A DNA stretch of 64,000 nt from Paenibacillus sp. FSL R10-2782. Its GTDB lineage: Bacteria; Bacillota; Bacilli; Paenibacillales; Paenibacillaceae. The stretch is taken from positions 3,959,001 through 4,023,000 of the forward strand of contig NZ_CP151951.1 in the NCBI RefSeq assembly GCF_038592985.1. Reading direction: 5' to 3'. Within the stretch, counting starts at the first letter, position 1; every line of letters starts with the position of its first letter. The notes under the pieces are model-generated. The model saw only the letters and a list, made by a program, of their open reading frames with translations, had not been told where the DNA came from and did no database searches. Positions 1 to 8,666 of the stretch are shown here, in pieces. A program made the translations under genes and the position numbers.

Positions 1-636
1 AGCATAATCCTCACCAAACACCGCGATGTGCGGGCGCTGTTTCAGTGCTGTCTGGAGTACCAGCGGAATCAGATGGCTTTCCGGACGATGATCCTCACCG
101 ATTTTGCCGCTCTCATGCGCACCAGCCGCATTAAAGTACCGCAAGGACACATATTTGATGCCCAGTACTTTATCAAACCACGACATCATACGCTCCATCA
201 TCAGCTTTGTTTCACCATATACATTCGTTGGCTCCGTACGGTCGCCCTCTTCAATCGGCACCTTTTCCGGTTCACCATAGGTAGCCGCAGTGGAGGAAAA
301 TACGATCCTGCGTACACCGGCATCCTTCATGGCCTCCAGTAAGCTCAACGTGCCGAATACGTTGTTGTCATAATATTTACCCGGATTTTGCATACTTTCC
401 CCGACCAGCGAGTTGGCTGCAAAATGAATAACTGCGTCGATACTATTTTCGGAAAACAGTCTGGAAAGCAGTTCTTTATCTCTCAGGTCACCTTCATACA
501 GCTTGCCTCCGAGCAGTGCTGCCTTGTGCCCGGTTTGCAAATTGTCCAGCACCACAACTTCTTCTCCCCGATCCAACAGCTCTGCTACCGTATGTGAACC
601 AATATATCCAGCTCCGCCTGTTACTAAAATGGCCAT
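1..636 (-). CDS. galE: UDP-glucose 4-epimerase, 3' part cut by the window edge
   Basis: Interconverts UDP-galactose and UDP-glucose in the cytosol, the last step of the Leloir pathway. The first 212 codons are present; the frame is still open at base 1, so the C-terminus lies outside. The N-terminus carries the Rossmann motif TGGAGYIG (residues 6-13). SSTAATYG (114-121) supplies the catalytic Ser region, and Y140-x3-K144 in VYGETK is the SDR catalytic pair. The ATG at 636 is preceded by GAAGGAGG inside the end of galK. Only one base separates it from the galK stop, so galK-galE form one transcription unit with galK first. Confidence in the family is very high. Confidence 0.96.
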   Translation of the reverse strand, partial: MAILVTGGAGYIGSHTVAELLDRGEEVVVLDNLQTGHKAALLGGKLYEGDLRDKELLSRLFSENSIDAVIHFAANSLVGESMQNPGKYYDNNVFGTLSLLEAMKDAGVRRIVFSSTAATYGEPEKVPIEEGDRTEPTNVYGETKLMMERMMSWFDKVLGIKYVSLRYFNAAGAHESGKIGEDHRPESHLIPLVLQTALKQRPHIAVFGEDYA

Positions 637-637
637 G

Positions 638-1816
638 TTATTCGTCCTCCTTCTGTTCTTTAACTCCGTCTCCCGCCTTACATACATAAAAGCTGGCTTC
701 CAGCCCTGTACGGGTCTGATAAGCTTCGCCGATTTCCTTCACAAACCGTTCCACATCGTCCTCATGGACAAGTGAAACCGTACAGCCCCCAAATCCGGCT
801 CCCGTCATACGCGCACCGAGCGTGCCAGGAATGCGCCGTGCTTCCTCGACCATCACATCCAGCTCCGTGCAGCTAACCTCATACAAATCGCGCAATGAAT
901 CATGCGAAGCGTTCATCAATTGCCCAAAAGCTTCGAGATCATTCGCAGCAAGAGCATCGACAGAGGCCAGCACGCGAGCGTTTTCCTCTACCACATGCTG
1001 TGCCCGGCGTCGTACCGTTTCATCCGCAATATAATGCTGGAGCTCACCAAAACGGGTCTCATCCAGCTGAGCAAGGTATTCCAGCGTAGGCTCCTGCTGC
1101 TGCAAAATGGACAGAGCTTCGGCACATTGGCTGCGGCGCTCGTTATAGGCTGAATCCACCAGCCCGCGGCGCTTATTCGTGTTGCCGATCACTAGCTTAT
1201 AGGCACCGGTACGGAATGGGACCTTACGGTATTCCAGCGTATCGCACATCAGCAGAATCGCATGGTCAGCCGCACCGTTTGCGACAGCGAACTGATCCAT
1301 AATACCGCAATTGACACCTACGTAATTGTTTTCTGCCCGCTGGGACAATAAAGCAATTTCGACTGTGTTCGTTTCCTGTTTTTCGGTAGTGAGGAACGCG
1401 TATCCCGTTACAACCTCAATGGAGGCAGAGGAGGATAATCCGGCACCATTCGGTATTTCTCCATGATAGAGCAGGTCGTATCCACTAGACGGATAAACTC
1501 CCTTTGCAGCCAGCTCCACCAGAACGCCGACAGGATAGTCCACCCACTCATCCGTTTTACTTTTACCTATTTCTCCGCGTGGGATAGATACTTCATACGA
1601 AAGGTTTGTCGAAGTAAAATGAATTTCATCATCATTACGCGCACGAAGAATCAGCGTGGTACCGAATTCCAGTGCAGCCGGAAGTACATAACCACCGTTG
1701 TAGTCGATATGCTCCCCAATCAGGTTAACACGCCCAGGAGCATGAAATATTCGCAGCTCATGGCTGCTTTCACCATATTTGTCGATAAAACGTTTCTTTA
1801 TTTCAGTAGTGTTCAT
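638..1816 (-). CDS. galK: galactokinase
   Basis: Phosphorylates galactose at C1 with ATP, the entry step of the Leloir pathway. The galactokinase signature GRVNLIGEHIDY lies near residues 28-39. The GHMP-kinase ATP loop PNGAGLSSSAS is near 122-132, and the C-terminal GHMP motif MTGAGFGGCTVSL is also present. At 392 aa it has the usual family length. The frame extends to a GTG at 1828, but the ATG at 1816 is preferred: GAGGTGG ends 8 bases before it, and that same site overlaps the GTG. galE follows one base after the stop. The divergent AraC gene at 2036 is the likely regulator of this pair. Confidence 0.96.
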   Translation of the reverse strand: MNTTEIKKRFIDKYGESSHELRIFHAPGRVNLIGEHIDYNGGYVLPAALEFGTTLILRARNDDEIHFTSTNLSYEVSIPRGEIGKSKTDEWVDYPVGVLVELAAKGVYPSSGYDLLYHGEIPNGAGLSSSASIEVVTGYAFLTTEKQETNTVEIALLSQRAENNYVGVNCGIMDQFAVANGAADHAILLMCDTLEYRKVPFRTGAYKLVIGNTNKRRGLVDSAYNERRSQCAEALSILQQQEPTLEYLAQLDETRFGELQHYIADETVRRRAQHVVEENARVLASVDALAANDLEAFGQLMNASHDSLRDLYEVSCTELDVMVEEARRIPGTLGARMTGAGFGGCTVSLVHEDDVERFVKEIGEAYQTRTGLEASFYVCKAGDGVKEQKEDE

Positions 1817-1909
1817 ATCCACATCCACCTCATCACGGTTAGTAAAGTCCCCCCTGACTTCCTTGTAACAAACTTAATCAGGCTGGCGCTTCTTATGATT
1901 TCAGTATAA

Positions 1910-1924
1910 ATGAAAGCGTTAAAT
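1910..1924. promoter_or_regulatory. possible catabolite-response (cre-like) site
   Basis: TGAAAGCGTTAAAT at 1911-1924 matches the left part and CG core of the Gram-positive cre consensus TGWAANCGNTNWCA but lacks the final CA. It lies between galK and the divergent AraC gene, where CcpA control of galactose use would be expected. The match is imperfect and rests on pattern alone. Confidence 0.25.
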
Positions 1925-2035
1925 AATGTAATGCATCCATGTGTTAAAGCTATGGATAAATGTGACTTGGATATGTACAATGTAAGTATACCGTATCTAA
2001 TAAACCATTCACAAATCTAGGAAGGATGACCCTAT

Positions 2036-2902
2036 TTGCAAGCGCATTCATATAGTTATGCTGTGGCCTCCAATCCAGTGTTTTATGAAAATAGCCCGCT
2101 GCACGTGCTTTTTGCCGGCGAGAGCCAAACCAAATCCGGTCATGCCGTCGGGCCGAAGCTATATGATTACTATCTGCTTCATTTTGTAGAATCTGGAAAA
2201 GGCATCTACCGAACAGAGCAGCACTCATATCAGCTTGAAAAAAACGATTTTTTCCTGATCCATCCCGGTCAGCTTGTAAGCTACACCTCCGATGAAGAGG
2301 AACCGTGGCGGTATCGCTGGTCTGCATTTACAGGACAGCATACCGAACAGATAGTGCAGGAGGCAGGGCTACACGTGCATCAGGCTGTCTTCCACGCTTC
2401 CAGTGAGAGCCTGATCCCCAGCTATTTGGAGCAGATGCAGTTAGCCTTTTACAGCCGAAAATCCAGCTCGCATCTTGCAGCCCTCGGCTACCTGTATCTG
2501 ATCATGGGGGAGGCGGGTAATCATTTAAGCGACTGGTCTGACCCAACCGGCGCAGATTCGCAAATTCGGCGGACGGTCAAGCAGATGGTCCAATATATGT
2601 CCACTCAATATGCGCATCCTGTTTCTATCGAACAAATGTCCGAAGGACTTGGTTATAACCGTGCGTATTTGTCACGTATATTCAAGAAGGAAACGGGCGT
2701 CTCTCCGGTCACCTATCTGCTCAAACTGCGAATTGACAAGTCTCGTCAGCTGCTACGCGAGCGTCCCGAGCTTTCGGTGGAGCAGGTGGCCGCTTCGGTG
2801 GGATTGACAGACGCTTTGTATTTCTCGCGTCAATTCAAGCGCTTCTGCGGTCAGTCGCCAACCCAGTACCGAAGCAAGGTTCAGCAATATCCGCATCCTT
2901 AG
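2036..2902 (+). CDS. AraC-family transcriptional regulator, probably of galKE
   Basis: A 288-aa regulator with an N-terminal cupin-like sensing domain (about residues 20-150, including LEKNDFFLIHPGQ) and a C-terminal AraC double helix-turn-helix (about 185-285). The second helix-turn-helix ends with the typical LYFSRQFKRFCGQSPTQYR. The start is TTG at 2036, preceded by AGGAAGGATGA at a spacing of about 8 bases. It is divergent from galK with about 200 bp between them, the classic layout for a local sugar-sensing activator of galKE. That role is inferred from position; the ligand is not evident from sequence. Confidence 0.88.
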   Translation: MQAHSYSYAVASNPVFYENSPLHVLFAGESQTKSGHAVGPKLYDYYLLHFVESGKGIYRTEQHSYQLEKNDFFLIHPGQLVSYTSDEEEPWRYRWSAFTGQHTEQIVQEAGLHVHQAVFHASSESLIPSYLEQMQLAFYSRKSSSHLAALGYLYLIMGEAGNHLSDWSDPTGADSQIRRTVKQMVQYMSTQYAHPVSIEQMSEGLGYNRAYLSRIFKKETGVSPVTYLLKLRIDKSRQLLRERPELSVEQVAASVGLTDALYFSRQFKRFCGQSPTQYRSKVQQYPHP

Positions 2903-3002
2903 CAGGCTTTAACCGTTCACATATCCTGCCTGCTTCGTCTGATGATTGATCCTCTGTTCCGGCATGGGCAACGACCAATCTGATACGGTTCGGAAAATAG
3001 CA

Positions 3003-3035
3003 AACAGCCCGCATCCTTTAACGATGTGGGCTGTT
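3003..3035. terminator. intrinsic terminator between convergent genes
   Basis: A 13-bp stem, AACAGCCCGCATC pairing with GATGTGGGCTGTT (one G-U pair), has a 7-base loop. It lies between the AraC gene and the convergent aldo/keto reductase gene. The minus-strand side runs into TTTGCTATTTTCC, so it probably ends the minus-strand transcript and may serve both. Confidence 0.6.
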
Positions 3036-3098
3036 GTGTGTATATTGGGCATGAAAAAATGCACGTTATGCCAATGATGATGGAATAGCTTTTGGGCT

Positions 3099-4118
3099 TT
3101 AGGCTGTGCCGCCGTCCTGTAAGTTCCCAGCATTCAGAATCGAATCAATCCGATCCAGCTCTTCCTGCGAAAAGTCCAGATTGGACAGGGCGGCAACATT
3201 TTCTTCAATTTGGCTCACACGGCTGGCCCCAATCAGGACGGAGGTCAGACGTTCACCACGCAGAGCCCAGGCTAACGAGAATTGAGCCAAGCTTTGTCCG
3301 CGCGCAGCCGCCATCTGATTAAGAGCACGCACCTTGCGAAGTGTCTCGGGTGTCACATTGTTCTCATTCAAGAAGACAGATGCACTTGCCGCGCGTGAAT
3401 CCTCGGGAATTCCGTTCAAATATTTATTCGTTAGCAATCCCTGAGCCAAGGGGCAAAAGGCAATGCTGCCGATCCCGTTTTCGTCCAGTACATCCTGCAA
3501 CCCGTTTTCAATCCAGCGGTCGAGCAGAGAATATTTGGGCTGATGAATCAGCAGCGGTGTTCCCAGCTCCTTTAGAATACGAGCCGCTTCTGCCGTTTGC
3601 TCCGCGCTATAATTAGACACGCCCACATACAGCGCTTTTCCGGAACGAACGATATGATCCAGAGCCTGCATTGTTTCTTCCAACGGCGTATCAGGATCAA
3701 AGCGGTGGGAGTAAAATATGTCGACATAATCCAGACCCAACCGCTTCAAGCTCTGATCCAGACTGGATATCAGATATTTGCGCGAGCCCCAATCACCATA
3801 AGGTCCTGGCCACATAGTGTAGCCCGCCTTGGTCGAAATGATCATCTCATCCCGGTACGGCTTCAAATCACTCGCCAGCACTTGTCCGAAAAATTCCTCT
3901 GCTGAGCCCGCTGGAGGACCATAGTTATTAGCTAGATCAAAATGCGTAATCCCCAGATCAAAAGAACGAGTAACCATGCTACGACCGTTCTCCGCATTGT
4001 TGATCCCGCCAAAATTGTGCCACAAGCCCAGTGAAATGGCAGGCAGCTTAAGGCCTGATCTCCCTGTGCGGTTATATTTCATACTTTCATAGCGTTCATC
4101 GCCAGCCAAATAAACCAT
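3099..4118 (-). CDS. aldo/keto reductase of the YghZ (L-glyceraldehyde-3-phosphate reductase) type
   Basis: An NADPH-dependent (beta/alpha)8-barrel oxidoreductase of 339 aa. It matches the E. coli YghZ/Gpr pattern along its full length: SLGLWHNFGGI near the N-terminus, FDLANNYGPPAGSAEE (catalytic Asp and Tyr), ISTKAGYTMWPGPYG (catalytic Lys), YVDIFYSHRFD (catalytic His region) and VLIGASRVSQIEEN for cofactor binding near the C-terminus. The long start at 4118 is kept because YghZ proteins share the N-terminal MVxLAxxERY segment and a GAGAGG site lies upstream. It is transcribed alone, convergent with the AraC gene. Likely roles are aldehyde or methylglyoxal detoxification; the physiological substrate is not certain. 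Confidence 0.9.
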   Translation of the reverse strand: MVYLAGDERYESMKYNRTGRSGLKLPAISLGLWHNFGGINNAENGRSMVTRSFDLGITHFDLANNYGPPAGSAEEFFGQVLASDLKPYRDEMIISTKAGYTMWPGPYGDWGSRKYLISSLDQSLKRLGLDYVDIFYSHRFDPDTPLEETMQALDHIVRSGKALYVGVSNYSAEQTAEAARILKELGTPLLIHQPKYSLLDRWIENGLQDVLDENGIGSIAFCPLAQGLLTNKYLNGIPEDSRAASASVFLNENNVTPETLRKVRALNQMAAARGQSLAQFSLAWALRGERLTSVLIGASRVSQIEENVAALSNLDFSQEELDRIDSILNAGNLQDGGTA

Positions 4119-4202
4119 GCTATCCCAGCCTCTCTCGAAACATTGTTATGTCCAGTACAACAACATCATAGCGCCTTTATCCGGCCGTTGACAAGAAAAC
4201 GA

Positions 4203-4946
4203 TTACAAACTCAATTGATTGCCGAGTTCTCCCAGAACCCTGCCGATGGGATCCATAATCAGGAGATCAGCCTTGTGATCATATGAAGTGGGATCTGTAT
4301 TAAGCAGTACCGTATGTTTACCGTGAAAATAAGTAATCAGTCCCGCCGCAGGATGCACCGTCAGTGAGGTTCCTCCAATTAATAGCAGATCGGCCTGCGA
4401 GATAGCCTGAATGGATCGGACAAGCGTATCCTGATCCAGCTCTTCCTCGTATAAAACGACATCCGGTTTGATCATTCCCCCGTCTACTGGACATTTGGGC
4501 ACCACCTCGGAGCTGTCCATCACTTCGTTCAGACTGTAAAAACGCCCGCATTCCATACAATGGTTGCGATGTACCGAGCCGTGAAGCTCCAGCACATTCA
4601 CACTGCCTGCGACCTGATGCAATCCGTCAATGTTTTGCGTCACGACCGCTTTGAGTCGCCCATGCTGTTCCAGTGATGCGAGGAAACGATGGCAGCCGTT
4701 AGGCTCCGCATCGGGATGCAGCATTTTGCTGCGATAGAAGCCAAAGAACACTTCAGGATGCTTTACAAAAAAAGAACGGCTAAGCATAACCTCCGGGGGA
4801 TAAGGCAGCTTTTCCTCACTCTGATACAGACCAGCCGCCGAACGAAAGTCCGGGATACCGCTCTCCGTCGACGTACCCGCTCCGCCGAAAAAAACAATAT
4901 TTTGCGATTGCTGTATCCAATCAGCCAACATTTTTACTTTGTCCAT
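4203..4946 (-). CDS. NAD-dependent protein deacylase, sirtuin (SIR2/CobB family)
   Basis: Removes acyl groups from lysine side chains using NAD+. The 247-aa protein has GAGTSTESGIPDFRS (22-36) for NAD binding, QNIDGLH (104-110), the catalytic histidine H122 in LHGS, and KPDVVLYEE near 160-168. Zinc ligands C130, C133 and C152 are present, but the usual fourth cysteine is Asp (C152-P-V-D155). The ATG at 4946 follows GGAGGTG. Its first 13 bases overlap the end of the HAD hydrolase gene, so the two are translationally coupled and probably co-transcribed with the alpha/beta hydrolase upstream. Confidence 0.93.
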   Translation of the reverse strand: MDKVKMLADWIQQSQNIVFFGGAGTSTESGIPDFRSAAGLYQSEEKLPYPPEVMLSRSFFVKHPEVFFGFYRSKMLHPDAEPNGCHRFLASLEQHGRLKAVVTQNIDGLHQVAGSVNVLELHGSVHRNHCMECGRFYSLNEVMDSSEVVPKCPVDGGMIKPDVVLYEEELDQDTLVRSIQAISQADLLLIGGTSLTVHPAAGLITYFHGKHTVLLNTDPTSYDHKADLLIMDPIGRVLGELGNQLSL

Positions 4947-5713
4947 GTTTCACGCACCTCCAGCTCTTCATATCCGCGGACGATGATGTCCGCATCCAGC
5001 AAATGACCGGAACGTTCCTGCTCTGGCGCAAATCCGATGGCCAGCCGCACCCCGGCACGCTTGCCCATCTGCATATCCCCGTTGCTGTCTCCAATGACAA
5101 CTACATCCGCTGGCGACAGTCCCAGCAAATCGCAGGCTTTTTCAGCCATTTCCGGGTCTGGTTTGCCGTATGTAACCCTGTCGTGACCGATGACCTCATC
5201 AAAATAGGATGTCAGCCCCATCCACTCCAGATGCTCCTGCGCGGCCTCTGTACTGTCAGAGGTGACGACCGCCAGCTTCAATCCGGCACGGCGGCTTTGC
5301 TCCAATAACGTGCGTAAACCCGGAAACGCCTTCGCGGCCCGATGTCGCCGAATATCAGCCATCGCCATTTTGTTAAAGTCCCGAACAAGCCTCACCGCTT
5401 CATTCCACGGTACACCGGCAGTATAAAGCTGCCAAGCCAGCACGCCCGTGCTCTCATCCACTGTCCCCATCGCCAGCGGGCCAGAAGGATCATAGCCGAT
5501 CACGCGCCCCTCAGGGTCGTGGATGGTGCCCAGAATGCTGCCTTTTTCCGCCGTAAACTCAGTACCTGCCACGGCAAGCTGCTGTTCCAGCATATCCAGT
5601 ATAGAACGGGCCCAGGGCCCCCACAACTGAATAAAATCCAGCAGCGTTCCATCCTTGTCCAATAAAATGCCACGGCATGGAAACCGCTGTCCCCGCACGA
5701 CTAGCTCAGACAT
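4934..5713 (-). CDS. HAD-superfamily hydrolase (phosphoglycolate phosphatase-like)
   Basis: A 259-aa haloacid dehalogenase-type phosphatase. Motif I is DKDGTLLDF near residue 19, with the nucleophile and acid Asp; motif II is VVTSDST near 150; motif III is the lysine in YGKPDPEM; motif IV is VIGDSNGDMQMG. A helical cap sits between motifs I and II. Proteins of this type dephosphorylate small metabolites such as phosphoglycolate; the substrate here is unknown. The ATG follows AGGAGG. Its 3' end overlaps the sirtuin gene and it lies 15 bp after the alpha/beta hydrolase gene, suggesting a three-gene operon. Confidence 0.87.
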   Translation of the reverse strand: MSELVVRGQRFPCRGILLDKDGTLLDFIQLWGPWARSILDMLEQQLAVAGTEFTAEKGSILGTIHDPEGRVIGYDPSGPLAMGTVDESTGVLAWQLYTAGVPWNEAVRLVRDFNKMAMADIRRHRAAKAFPGLRTLLEQSRRAGLKLAVVTSDSTEAAQEHLEWMGLTSYFDEVIGHDRVTYGKPDPEMAEKACDLLGLSPADVVVIGDSNGDMQMGKRAGVRLAIGFAPEQERSGHLLDADIIVRGYEELEVRETWTK

Positions 5714-5728
5714 GCAGCCGCCTCCTTT

Positions 5729-6535
5729 TTACTGATTTTTTGGAGCTGAATCTACACTCTCTTTCATCCAGTCCTGCAAAGCTGAAACGGTTTGATTCCA
5801 TTGCTCGGCCGGGCTAATTTTCCCAGGGTTATCGCCCTTTTGGGCTCCGTAGCTGCCGAATTGGGCATGATTTCCTCCCTCAACTGTAAAATACAACGTA
5901 TTGGCTGGTAGATAAGCTCTTCCACTCTGAACACTATCCATTTTAATCACTCCATCATCACTTCCAAGCAGGGAAATGACCGGCAGATTTTTATCCTTCA
6001 AATTCCCCTTACTGTCCGGGTAGGAAGCAAGGAAAAATACGCCCTTGACCTGATCGGGATGTGCAGCGGCATAGCGGGCAGCCATAACACCGCCTAACGA
6101 ATGGCCTCCGATCACAAACGCTTCTTTCGGATATGCCTTCAGTACCTCACCCGCCAAATTCGGGGAAGTCAATGCAAGATTCAGCGGCATTTTTGCTATG
6201 ATCACATGATGACCCTTTTCCGCCAAACGGCGGGCCAATGGAGCGTAGCTTTCGGGCTTTACCAACGCACCCGGGTACAAAATAACTCCGGCACCATTTC
6301 TTTTTGCAGGCTCAAAACCAATCCAATGCTCCTGTTCGTTCACCTTCACAGCATCGGCTGCTTCTGCTAATGCGGCAGTGGCCGTGTTGTCAGGCTGATA
6401 GGGTGTGAATACCTTCCATGCTCCCCAAGCTGCAATAAGCACAATGACCATCAGGATACCCAATATAATTTTCCATATCTTCCTATTAGCGCCTGTCCCA
6501 TATGAGCTGTATGATCTTCTCGTTCTTCTTCTCAT
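5729..6535 (-). CDS. membrane-anchored alpha/beta hydrolase
   Basis: A 268-aa protein with a basic N-terminus (MRRRTRRSYSSYG), one membrane-spanning segment at about residues 20-42 (IWKIILGILMVIVLIAAWGAW), then an extracytoplasmic alpha/beta hydrolase domain. The nucleophile elbow is GGHSLGGVMAARYA, followed by an Asp in LLGSDDGVI and a His in EGGNHAQFG, which complete a catalytic triad. It resembles the Abhydrolase_5 type; the substrate is unknown. The frame reaches an ATG at 6574 with no ribosome site. The ATG at 6535 follows AAAGGAA at 9 bases and is preferred. It is probably the first gene of the operon with the HAD hydrolase and sirtuin. Confidence 0.82.
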   Translation of the reverse strand: MRRRTRRSYSSYGTGANRKIWKIILGILMVIVLIAAWGAWKVFTPYQPDNTATAALAEAADAVKVNEQEHWIGFEPAKRNGAGVILYPGALVKPESYAPLARRLAEKGHHVIIAKMPLNLALTSPNLAGEVLKAYPKEAFVIGGHSLGGVMAARYAAAHPDQVKGVFFLASYPDSKGNLKDKNLPVISLLGSDDGVIKMDSVQSGRAYLPANTLYFTVEGGNHAQFGSYGAQKGDNPGKISPAEQWNQTVSALQDWMKESVDSAPKNQ

Positions 6536-6848
6536 TTTAAAGGTTCCTTTCGTAATTCGTACCTTATGATTCATGATTGGTATATGAAATTTTTGCTGCG
6601 TAAATCAGCTTATCTATAACCTTGTTAGGGTACCATCGTGCGCGCACAGGGTCAAATAAGAAGACATTTCCAGACATTTGCCTGGTCTTTGTCCCCTGTT
6701 CAAGCTTCCGCCACATAATAAGGACATGATAGCGCTTACCATTGTGAATAAAATCACAATTGTAAGACTCAGAGTATCGTACCTTGTTCCTTGTAAGGAT
6801 TATTTTGCACAGAGTTTACTCGGCTTAGTGCCGTTCGGAGGGAATTAC

Positions 6849-7883
6849 ATGACGACATGCCATGACATACAAGGAGAAAGCTTTTTTCTCAATTTGCGCT
6901 TTATGCTGATCGTATGCGTATTTGCAGGCAATGCTCTGGAGCCCTTGGTTGGCTCGCTTCACATCGCCCAACAATGGTTTAGCTGGATATTCATGTTTCA
7001 TATGCCGTTGTTCGTGCTCGTTACAGGCTACTTTGCCAAATCATCATTAGGGGGGCCCACAGGCCGGAAGGTTTTGCTTCAGATCGGTATGCAATATCTT
7101 ATTTTTCAAACCCTCTATTCGATATTGGATGCTGCACTCTTCCATGTCCCTCATATTCATCATTCTTTTTTTGCACCTTATTTGCTGCTCTGGTTCCTTG
7201 CCAGTCATATTTGCTGGAGACTGCTGATGCTTGCTTTCCAGGGAATGCCGCCTGTTGTCCAATTAGGTATATCCGTGCTGCTGGGTATCCTTGTCGGATA
7301 TCTCCCGGTGGATGGCGTCTGGCTCAGCGTGTGCAGAACCTTTGTTTATTTGCCTTTTTTTGTAGCAGGGTATCATTTGAATTATACAGATGTTCGACGC
7401 TTCTTCACGACTCCAGTCCGTGTGATCGCAGGCATAGTGTCCCTTCTGCTTATGGTACTGGCGGGAACGTCGTACTACGGCATTCCGACAGGCTGGCTGT
7501 ATGGCAGCATGACTTATGGTGAGCTGGGTCATGCCGAATGGTATGCGGGGATTTACCGCATTGGCATTTACGGAGTGCAATTCATAGCAGCTATCGCGTT
7601 TTTGAGCTTTGTTCCAGCCGTCACTGGACGTATGACTGAAATGGGGCGGCGGACATTATACGTCTTTTTGCTCCATGGTCTGATTGTCCGTACCGCTGCT
7701 GCCAAGGGGATTTACGATTATATAGACACTCCGCTGGAAGTGATGCTGATCGTAGCGTGTGCTGCGGGTCTGTGCTGTCTACTGACTCTGCCTTGGGTGC
7801 GAAATGCAACACATCCTTTAATCGAGCCACGGGTTGACTGGATGCTTAAGCCGTCTCCTTATCTTTTTAAACGATCGGCATAA
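6849..7883 (+). CDS. integral membrane acyltransferase (Acyl_transf_3 family)
   Basis: A 344-aa polytopic membrane protein with about ten hydrophobic segments, resembling membrane O-acetyltransferases that modify cell-surface sugars. Family features include RFMLIVCVFAGNALEPL in the first helix, FMFHMPLFVLVTGYFAK (conserved H and P after helix 2) and a late YVFLLHGLIVR. The open frame extends upstream to 6678, but the ATG at 6849 follows GGAGGG at 7 bases and gives the normal family start. It is monocistronic, with divergent spacing of about 310 bp to the hydrolase operon. The acceptor substrate is not evident. Confidence 0.83.
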   Translation: MTTCHDIQGESFFLNLRFMLIVCVFAGNALEPLVGSLHIAQQWFSWIFMFHMPLFVLVTGYFAKSSLGGPTGRKVLLQIGMQYLIFQTLYSILDAALFHVPHIHHSFFAPYLLLWFLASHICWRLLMLAFQGMPPVVQLGISVLLGILVGYLPVDGVWLSVCRTFVYLPFFVAGYHLNYTDVRRFFTTPVRVIAGIVSLLLMVLAGTSYYGIPTGWLYGSMTYGELGHAEWYAGIYRIGIYGVQFIAAIAFLSFVPAVTGRMTEMGRRTLYVFLLHGLIVRTAAAKGIYDYIDTPLEVMLIVACAAGLCCLLTLPWVRNATHPLIEPRVDWMLKPSPYLFKRSA

Positions 7884-8058
7884 CTTTTTATGTCCATCCT
7901 ATAACAAGCGTCAGTACGCGACAAACGGCTATCAGACGAAGAACTAGGCGGACCCGGATCCTCTTTACTTAGCAAGAGGCCTGTTTCATCAAGGCATGAT
8001 GTGGTAAGTAAAGGATGCGCGCAACAAAAAACAACTTTTCATAAAGGAGTGTTTTGTA

Positions 8059-8307
8059 ATGGCACGTAATCAGGATCAAGGTAAAATGAGCCGCGAAGAG
8101 GCAGGTCGTATGGGTGGGGAAGCTACATCCAAGAAGCACAACAAGGAATTTTATCAGGAGATTGGTAAAAAAGGCGGGCAAGCTACCGCTAACTCCCACG
8201 ATAAAGAATTTTATCAGGAAATTGGTAAACGTGGCGGCGATGCTACCGCTGAGTCTCATGACAAAGATTACTACAGGGATATTGGACGCAAAGGCGGCAA
8301 AAATTGA
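8059..8307 (+). CDS. KGG-repeat stress-type protein (GsiB/ConA-10-like)
   Basis: An 82-aa hydrophilic protein made of about three and a half repeats of a 20-residue unit. Each repeat has the form EFYQEIGKKGGQATANSHDK, and the last ends in GRKGGKN. The KGG motif is found in B. subtilis general-stress protein GsiB and in fungal conidiation proteins, where it is linked to desiccation or stress protection. AAAGGAG precedes the ATG. It is monocistronic. I saw no convincing SigB-type promoter upstream, so its control is not clear from sequence. Confidence 0.87.
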   Translation: MARNQDQGKMSREEAGRMGGEATSKKHNKEFYQEIGKKGGQATANSHDKEFYQEIGKRGGDATAESHDKDYYRDIGRKGGKN

Positions 8308-8354
8308 ATCAAGTACCACATAAAACACCTTTTGTAACTATAAAAAGCAAGCTC

Positions 8355-8387
8355 AAGCCCATCCTGCTTTATTGCGGAGTGGGCCTT
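8355..8387 (+). terminator. probable terminator of the KGG-repeat gene
   Basis: AAGCCCATCC and GGAGTGGGCCTT can pair, with one bulged base, around a loop of about 13 bases, and the stem is followed by TTTTCATATTTTG. It lies about 50 bp after the KGG gene on the same strand. Confidence 0.45.
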
Positions 8388-8476
8388 TTCATATTTTGCG
8401 ACATCACAAATATCCAAACGATTACTTTTTATCATCAGCATTTTACACAAAATTCAATTCCAGCTGCTCCAAGGTG

Positions 8477-8516
8477 CAATATATAGACGAACCAAATCAT
8501 TTCGATCTATATATTG
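8477..8516. repeat. perfect 11-bp inverted repeat ahead of ilvD
   Basis: CAATATATAGA (8477-8487) and TCTATATATTG (8506-8516) are exact inverted copies separated by 18 bases. No T-run follows, so it is not a terminator. It lies about 150 bp upstream of ilvD and 20 bp upstream of the CodY-like box, so an operator is possible. No known regulator consensus was recognised. Confidence 0.5.
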
Positions 8517-8536
8517 TCGATTACAGGTCGCTCTTG

Positions 8537-8551
8537 AATTTTCACAAAATC
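8537..8551 (+). promoter_or_regulatory. CodY-box-like site upstream of ilvD
   Basis: AATTTTCACAAAATC matches the Bacillales CodY consensus AATTTTCWGAAAATT at 13 of 15 positions. CodY represses branched-chain amino acid genes, including ilvD, when GTP and isoleucine/valine are plentiful, so the site fits the gene 115 bp downstream. Binding is inferred, not shown. Confidence 0.45.
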
Positions 8552-8615
8552 CTCATATATGTAGAAATATGCGCACATGTATGATAGACTCTTTAGAAAA
8601 CATCTGCGCTAATTC

Positions 8616-8640
8616 GGCGTCTTCGGACGCCATAAAATTT
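8616..8640 (+). promoter_or_regulatory. leader hairpin with UUCG loop just before ilvD
   Basis: GGCGTC-TTCG-GACGCC (8616-8631) is a perfect 6-bp stem closed by a stable UUCG tetraloop. It is followed by ATAAAATTTTTT and then the ilvD ribosome site. The T-run starts six bases after the stem, which is late for a normal terminator. It may be a weak attenuator or an mRNA-stabilising 5' hairpin. Confidence 0.4.
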
Positions 8641-8666
8641 TTTAACTTTGGGGGGAAACCAGCATC

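Noticed and set aside
8113..8323. Second reading frame inside the KGG-repeat gene
   Set aside because: The repeats create parallel open frames; only the frame giving KGG repeats has the ribosome site and family match.
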